Shown: positions 59,969-64,000 of the stretch, piece by piece | Layout of the letters: each line of letters starts with the position of its first letter | Numbering within the stretch: the stretch's first letter is position 1 | Source: Rhizobium rhizogenes | GTDB lineage: Bacteria; Pseudomonadota; Alphaproteobacteria; Rhizobiales; Rhizobiaceae | Direction of reading: 5' to 3' | Assembly: GCF_002005205.3 (NCBI RefSeq) | Contig: NZ_CP019703.3 | Location: forward strand, 124,001 to 188,000 | DNA length: 64,000 bases | Notes under the pieces: generated by a model | Databases searched by the model: none | What the model saw: the letters and a program-made list of their open reading frames with translations, nothing else | Told to the model about the DNA's origin: nothing | Position numbers and translations under genes: made by a program

Positions 59969-62389
59969 ATTTTTTTCTCCTGAGTCTTTGGTCGATCGTT
60001 TCTCTGAGACGTTTGAGGGGGCGTTCGTTGACGACAATTCCCAATTTGATCCCGGATCATCTTCCCGGTGCGGTATTGGACCCACTCGGCCATCAGTACC
60101 GATGATATGATCGACGTCCGCATACGTCGGTTGAACTGTGTTGGTGACCGAGGTTGCCAGTTTCAATCGTTCGAACAGGGAAGTGATATCTTCAACTTCC
60201 TCGGCAGAACTAACTGAGTGACGGGCCATTTTTTTGCGAGAATCGATTTCTTCCTTTGCCGCCGCTCGTTTCCGTTTCTCGATCGCTATCCCCAGGTTTG
60301 TTACCGTTGCGATCGTGACTTGGTGGCTTTCGTGGGCTGAGGTGTTAGCCGTCGATTCCGACCCGCAGAATTCCGGTTGCATTTGCTCTTCAGTCGTGAT
60401 GACAGAAGACTGGAAAACTTCGAAGTCAATGGCGCTCGGGTAAAGGTCCGCGCTTTCCGGCATTTCCACATCCGATGTGGATGGTTCGTGCAGCTGGTTC
60501 TCCCCGAAGGAGCTTTCTTGTCTGCCTTGGAAGGAAAGCGGCGTCGTTGGAGAGATTTCCATCTGGTCGAGCGGCCTTAGCAAGTGCGCGTTCGAAACCG
60601 ACGAGCGCTCTTGGAAGGCAGCAGGTTCGAGCGCTGGGAATTGAATGGAATTATTTGGCGCGCTTTGCTGAGTGAGCTTTGCACTGAGAGCCTCAACATT
60701 GTTTGCCACGAGGGGAGAAGCAATGACGTCGAGACGACTGCGATGCCTCGTCAGGCCGACATAGGTCAGCTTATCTGAAAGAGCACCATCACAGAGGAGA
60801 ATGGCGTGATCAACTGTGGCCCCCTGACTCTTATAAATTGTAGCAGCATAGCCGTAGGTAAAACCCTTAAACTCGCTATCGGTCCAAGTGACGGTTCGTC
60901 CAGATCCGTCTAACCTTGCAGTAATGCGAACCCCAGCAGATGTGCCATTCTCAGCTCGGGAAGCTTCTGTGCTATTAAGTCCGACTACAGTTGCAAAAGT
61001 ACCATTGCGGATGTCCGCTTGCAGACGGTTTTCGCTGAATATAATCCTGTCTCCCAAGACGAGATTAATCCTTTGCTGAACGCGTCTCGACGAACCCTCA
61101 TCTATTCCAGATTCCGAACTTCCACTATCTATTACGCTTGACCACACACTCATTTGCTGGTCTTGCAATCCGGATTTGTCAACAAACCTCTGATGAAGAG
61201 CGATATTGGCGCGATTAACGCTCCTGTTGGAGTGTGCCATCACAAGACGATCATACACCGGATATCGGTCGCAAACTCTATTCATCTCCTCCAGCATGCG
61301 GTCAGTGATCTGGTCTGACGCCCTGACGTTTGAGCCGCTAGGAGGAGCATATACGAAATGGACGAGGCCCATTTGTTCGAGCGCTGTGAGATAGTGCCCG
61401 ACGGCGCTCTTGGCATCGCGTCGTATGTCACGTCCGAGCTTTTCTGTTTCTATTCGCGACCGCGCGTCGAGCTGTCGAAGCGGCTGGACGAGTTCATAGC
61501 AGCCGGCTTGCTCCATAATAATCGGAAGCAGATCACCAGGTCCAACAGGGGGCAGTTGCCGATCGTCTCCCACACATATCAGTTTCGGCCTTTCGGTTGG
61601 GTGATAGGAAGTGGCATTTGCAACTGTCTCGATTAGTTGCGCGATCTCCTGCGTCTTGGCCATCGACATTTCGTCGATCACGACGATGGTATTTTTTCCG
61701 ATGGTGCGGTCTTTCGCCTTGAAAGTCGTCGCGACGTCGCGAAGACCTTTCTCACGAAGCTCCTGGGCCGCCCGGTTGGTGGGTACGAAGGCAATCAACT
61801 TTATTTTCTCGGTCGGGAGCGCTTCCTCGTTGAACCTGTCCACCGCTTCGTTCAGGGCTCCAAGTACACTTGTTTTTGCGGAACCCGCTACGCCCACCAT
61901 AGTGGAAGCTCGATTTCGCCTAGACAGATAATGTAATGCTCCTCTGAGCTCCGGTGTGAAAATGCCTCTATCGGCGACCATATCAACAATGGTTCCCGGA
62001 ACGCCGAAGCTTTCTTCTGCGGAAAGATTGGTGACATGACGTACAGTATTCTGTTCCGCAGCTCTCAGCTCTGTAGAGGTGTAGAGAGGTTGGCCATCTG
62101 GAGAATCAAGCCGGGTCAGTTTGTCGCTTGCGACGACCTGTTGGAATAGCAGGTCGATTTCTTGTACCGGCCGTTTGTAGTGCGTGAGTGCCCGAGCCGC
62201 CGAAATCTTAAGTTGGTCTTGTCCGAAGCACGCATTGCGATTTGCGGCGTGGTTTACGACCCATTCCACAATATTGCTCTCGTCCAGCAGGTTACTGAAC
62301 TGGCGAAGATCTGTCTGGAAGCGCGTAGGGACAGACGTGTCAACAGCAGCCATTCCGGGATCGGACATTACAATGTCGTCGGTTGGCAT
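57080..62389 (-). CDS. GALLS: GALLS protein (full length), VirE2-replacing translocated effector
   Basis: This is 1769 residues from the ATG at 62389, with AGGAG 8 bases upstream; a GTG at 62398 falls inside that ribosome site. The N-terminal half resembles TraA/helicase-type proteins: Walker A GVAGSAKTS (~166-174), Walker B VVIDEMSM (~236-243) and DDRQLPPVGPGD. A bipartite nuclear signal, KRKRAAAKEEIDSRKKMARH, lies near residue 705. Three long repeats fill the C-terminal half, and the tail (DFDERIRVRGDGRGL) is an Arg-rich type IV export signal. In strains lacking VirE2, GALLS restores T-DNA nuclear delivery. Length and the internal Met808 start match what I recall for pRiA4 GALLS. A VirG-box-like site lies at 62690-62703. 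Confidence 0.95.
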   Translation of the reverse strand: MPTDDIVMSDPGMAAVDTSVPTRFQTDLRQFSNLLDESNIVEWVVNHAANRNACFGQDQLKISAARALTHYKRPVQEIDLLFQQVVASDKLTRLDSPDGQPLYTSTELRAAEQNTVRHVTNLSAEESFGVPGTIVDMVADRGIFTPELRGALHYLSRRNRASTMVGVAGSAKTSVLGALNEAVDRFNEEALPTEKIKLIAFVPTNRAAQELREKGLRDVATTFKAKDRTIGKNTIVVIDEMSMAKTQEIAQLIETVANATSYHPTERPKLICVGDDRQLPPVGPGDLLPIIMEQAGCYELVQPLRQLDARSRIETEKLGRDIRRDAKSAVGHYLTALEQMGLVHFVYAPPSGSNVRASDQITDRMLEEMNRVCDRYPVYDRLVMAHSNRSVNRANIALHQRFVDKSGLQDQQMSVWSSVIDSGSSESGIDEGSSRRVQQRINLVLGDRIIFSENRLQADIRNGTFATVVGLNSTEASRAENGTSAGVRITARLDGSGRTVTWTDSEFKGFTYGYAATIYKSQGATVDHAILLCDGALSDKLTYVGLTRHRSRLDVIASPLVANNVEALSAKLTQQSAPNNSIQFPALEPAAFQERSSVSNAHLLRPLDQMEISPTTPLSFQGRQESSFGENQLHEPSTSDVEMPESADLYPSAIDFEVFQSSVITTEEQMQPEFCGSESTANTSAHESHQVTIATVTNLGIAIEKRKRAAAKEEIDSRKKMARHSVSSAEEVEDITSLFERLKLATSVTNTVQPTYADVDHIIGTDGRVGPIPHREDDPGSNWELSSTNAPSNVSEKRSTKDSGEKNMASNDQKMQGADSAGSERHFSQTSIVEALQAGDHKKLVETLAATGSLVEKADAGSALKAMADAYERDIKADPEKVRMLYANRRVDVDALAKEIEKQGLASGRLSGDPVSFKAFNNKDIRFRVGDRLSVTSSYRNLIAGEAGRIEKIEGKSVTFKPDGSSQSKTFEASTGEPGDRGVKGYKIEGPMTVIGSAYELTRHDDGKRVDQIYLLNDAAHGINANSALLSKADERTQLFTSLKDTADRDILARQLGKPGSELYQDKFPALPDYTAAIDRIAKRQEVVAARGEEKTSAPIDLAPQTPPDAADAAVNNQKRIVEALQAGDHKKLVETLAATGSLVENTNLVSTLKAIAQTYERDISADPEKVRALYANKRDHVDLLAEEIEKQGLASGRLSGDPVSFKAFNNKDIRFRVGDRLSVTSSYRNLIAGEAGRIEKIEGKSVTFKPDGSSQSKTFEASTGEPGDRGVKGYKIEGPTTIIGSAYEIRNHDDGRRVDQVYVLHSAIFGSNAASALLSKADERTQVFTVQSDTADRHILASQLSKPGSELYQDKFPVSPDYAAAIDRIAKREELRAGRGEESPTVQMEPVNQTPYEAGHWTPDSQKSVVEALQAGDHKKLVETLAATGSLVEKADAGSALKAMADAYERDIKADPEKVRMLYANRRVDVDALAKEIEKQGLASGRLSGDPVSFKAFNNKDIRFRVGDRLSVTSSYRNLIAGEAGRIEKIEGKSVTFKPDGSSQSKTFEASTGEPGDRGVKGYKIEGPMTVIGSAYELTRHDDGKRVDQIYLLNDAAHGINANSALLSKADERTQLFTSLKDTADRDILARQLGKPGSELYQDKFPALPDYTAAIDRIAKRQEVVAARGEVKPIERTEAPEIPQVQATIVGETSIIRLPDRIKTNREKPQELDVVSKEGHETTGSLRQSVQESNAAPKQTSPKAANDVDRLTRDFDERIRVRGDGRGL
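57377..58159 (-). repeat. GALLS repeat 3 (261 codons)
   Basis: It reads from VEALQAGDHKKLVETLAATG to KRQEVVAARGE. At the protein level it is identical, as far as I can see, to repeat 1 (59111-59893). Confidence 0.9.
58244..59026 (-). repeat. GALLS repeat 2 (261 codons)
   Basis: It is diverged from repeats 1 and 3 at both ends (e.g. ENTNLVSTLKAIAQTYERDI, HSAIFGSNAASALLS). The central segment, from KQGLASGRLSGD to GVKGYKIEGP, is identical in protein and nearly identical in DNA. Confidence 0.9.
59111..59893 (-). repeat. GALLS repeat 1 (261 codons)
   Basis: It is the first repeat after the GALLS-CT start and is near-identical to repeat 3, displaced by exactly 1734 bp. Confidence 0.9.
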
Positions 62390-63061
62390 GCTTGCCACTC
62401 CTATTCCCCTCGCTTTCCAATCGTGTGTGATCAGCCAGCCAGGATGGAAAGTTCGGTAACGGTGCTGATTTCAAAACTCAATGAGCATCCGGTGCGGTCT
62501 CAAAGCCATTGAGGGGACATGGTGTTCATCAAAACCTAGAAGTCAGTTAGATGGCCCGCGTGGCTCCAAGTATATCTGAGGAAGAATTGAATTCCTTAAG
62601 CTCAGATGAGCAATCTTTCTATGGTGGATCGATTGCGAGGACTATAACTTGATATCAGGAACGCTTCTACACATGAAAAATTCAAAATCGCTACAAATGA
62701 AACTTTGGAAATGTTTACCTTTAAGGGTTACGGTTTGCAGTTTGTAATCATTAACGTTGGGTCGCTGGTTCGATCGAGCCTGTTCGTTGAAACGCGACTT
62801 TCATGCCTTTAGGCGAAGCGCGACAACAGTCCGCCGACGTCTGCGTGCTGAACCGTATGCTTCGAGATCTTCTCACCGCCACCTACCGACAATGATGTGA
62901 CCAACCATGTCGCTCGGCTTAACTCAAGGAACACGAATATTGCACCTCTGTGCGGATTTCGGTCTTATTGTCGTAATGACTCTGGGAAGCTTCATGATCG
63001 TCTCCTGGAGCTTGATTGCACCCCGTGCGACCACACTCTCGCAGAGCGCTGGGCGCAGTTC
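62390..63061. other. GALLS upstream region
   Basis: About 670 bp with no intact gene. It contains the GALLS ribosome site (62398-62402) and one VirG-box-like site. From about 62880 the sequence is GC-richer and leads into the chemoreceptor remnant. Confidence 0.5.
62690..62703 (-). promoter_or_regulatory. VirG-box-like site upstream of GALLS
   Basis: The minus strand reads GTTTCATTTGTAGC, 13 of 14 matches to RTTDCAWWTGHAAY. It lies about 300 bp before the GALLS ATG. GALLS is expected to be vir-induced. Confidence 0.5.
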
Positions 63062-63262
63062 ACGCCTGCGGAAGTCCAGAGTGGCGTCAAGCTGGCGAGC
63101 GAAACCGGTCAGGTGCTGAAGACCATCGAAGGCTATATCGTCACGGTAAATCATGACGCGGACTCGAGCGCGACGTCGGCACGCGAACAGTCGGTCCGCC
63201 TTGCCGAGGTCAATACGGCAGTCAACCTGATAGACCAAATCATCAGCAGAATGCAGCGATGG
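63062..63262 (+). pseudogene. Methyl-accepting chemotaxis protein remnant
   Basis: The plus strand encodes SGVKLASETGQVLKTIEGYIVTVNHDADSSATSAREQSVRLAEVNTAVNLIDQI. This matches the end of the signalling domain of methyl-accepting chemotaxis proteins (coiled-coil heptads, EQ...L.EVNTAVN..DQ methylation helix). Neither the upstream hairpin tip nor the sensor domain is present, and the frame then degenerates, so it is a fragment. Confidence 0.55.
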
Positions 63263-63558
63263 CAAAGCGAGCAACGCGGCGAGCGCCTCGCGCGCGGGGT
63301 GAGGCCGCACGGCTTTGCGATCTCGTCGGCCGGTCGGACCTCTCGCCCGGTTTGCCTCCCCAGCACCGCGGATGGCGTCGGGTGTGACCAAGGCCATTGC
63401 CGACAAAGCTGCCGTCAAGCAGGTGGCTAGGCAAGAGTTCCGAGTTGCCCTCCCCGATCCGAACGGTGAACCTTTCGCACTCGGGGTGATTCCAAGAGGC
63501 TCGCCCACCGAACGAGAGGGGAGCGTCAGGACAGCCCTCGGTGATCGCGCCTCAGGCT
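63263..63558. other. Spacer between chemoreceptor remnant and eutC
   Basis: GC-rich, with open frames on both strands but no recognised protein. Confidence 0.4.
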
Positions 63559-64000
63559 TCATTCTTGCCCAGGGTTCGAAGAGATTTTTGCCGAACTCTC
63601 GGCACCCTCCTTAAGCGCCACACCGCTCAACTGCAAGCGCAGCGCCTCCCGGACGATCCAGGCGATCTTATCCGCGGCAATCTCGTAGCCGAGCCCGTCG
63701 GCGTGAATATTCGAAATGCAGTTACGCTCGCTGTCGCGCCGTCCTGCCTGGGGGCGGAAGGTGATGTAGGCACCCAGACTGTCAGGCACGCTTAACCCCG
63801 GTCTCTCGCCGATCAGGACGATTGCAACCTCCGCACCGAACGCCGCCGCCGCCTCGTCGCCGAATGCTACCCGCGCCTGTTCGCCCAAAATCACCGGGGC
63901 GACACTGAAGCCGCCAAGACGCTTCATGCATGCCTTGAAAAGCGGAACGGCATGACGCTCGACCGCCGAGGCGGAAAGCCCGTCCGCGATGACGAACGCG
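63559..64000 (-). CDS. eutC: Ethanolamine ammonia-lyase small subunit, C-terminal part (runs off window)
   Basis: The minus strand is open from the window edge and reads AFVIADGLSASAVERHAVPLF, then VAFGDEAAAAFGAEVAIVLIGERPGLSVPDSLGAYITF, GRRDSERNCISNIHADGLGY and KIAWIVREALRLQLSGVALK. This is the EutC signature. EutB/EutC use adenosylcobalamin to split ethanolamine into acetaldehyde and ammonia. About 147 residues are visible; the N-terminal half (and probably eutB) lies beyond 64000. The 20 or so residues after GVALK are slightly longer than usual. Confidence 0.93.
   Translation of the reverse strand, partial: AFVIADGLSASAVERHAVPLFKACMKRLGGFSVAPVILGEQARVAFGDEAAAAFGAEVAIVLIGERPGLSVPDSLGAYITFRPQAGRRDSERNCISNIHADGLGYEIAADKIAWIVREALRLQLSGVALKEGAESSAKISSNPGQE

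Overview
This window comes from a cucumopine/mikimopine-type root-inducing (Ri) plasmid of Rhizobium rhizogenes (Agrobacterium rhizogenes). The diagnostic features are a T-DNA bounded by two 25-bp borders, the set ORF8-rolA-rolB-rolC-ORF13-ORF14 plus a cucumopine/mikimopine synthase, a right-border array of GTTCGTCA repeats, VirF and VirE3-like effectors, and GALLS, the Ri-specific functional replacement of VirE2.

Layout. (1) 1-3200: end of a vir region with three translocated-effector genes (a VirD5-like C-terminus, virF, a virE3-like gene) with Arg-rich C-termini, then a small cupin gene. (2) 3807-9260: insertion debris. An IS66-family element is split by an intact recombinase-in-trio (RIT) element with three overlapping tyrosine recombinase genes and 24-bp terminal inverted repeats. 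A second, truncated recombinase element lies beside it. (3) 9474-24457: the T-DNA, about 15 kb, AT-rich with plant-type TATA boxes. From the left border it holds a broken agrocinopine-synthase-like gene, an OtsB/HAD-like phosphatase, an ORF3-like gene, ORF8 (RolB-like/IaaM fusion), rolA with a leader intron, divergent rolB and rolC, ORF13, ORF13a, ORF14 and the opine synthase gene. (4) 24719-51623: opine uptake and catabolism, in two blocks. Block A, all on the minus strand, has a tandem-LysR regulator, an MmgE/PrpD protein, an amino-acid-type ABC transporter and a HyuA/HyuB (oxoprolinase-like) pair. Block B has a HutC-type repressor, hutH, two bacterial homologues of the T-DNA opine synthase (one with swapped domain order), a spermidine/iron-type ABC importer and hutF, hutI, hutG, hutU and hutD. 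Cucumopine is a condensate of histidine and 2-oxoglutarate, so block B reads as release of histidine followed by its conversion to glutamate. (5) 51655-53675: short regulators, a decayed DUF3422 gene and a TetR regulator. (6) 53932-55973: a compact cytokinin set (LOG-type activating enzyme, isopentenyl-diphosphate isomerase, tzs-type isopentenyltransferase). (7) 57080-62389: GALLS with three long repeats and an internal start for GALLS-CT. (8) 62400-64000: a VirG-box-like site, a chemoreceptor remnant, and the end of eutC running off the window.

The most interesting signals are: (a) the T-DNA synthase and a bacterial gene share about 829 bp that look identical, while their ends are homologous but diverged, suggesting gene conversion across the T-DNA boundary; (b) a divergently transcribed homologue in which the cyclophilin-like and helical domains are exchanged, a candidate opine-cleaving partner; (c) a repeated operator (TTTTGTATATACCAAT and variants) at the regulator, hutH, both synthase homologues, the importer and hutF/hutI, which ties this into one regulon. 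All functions come from reading the sequence and from family knowledge; no database search was run.
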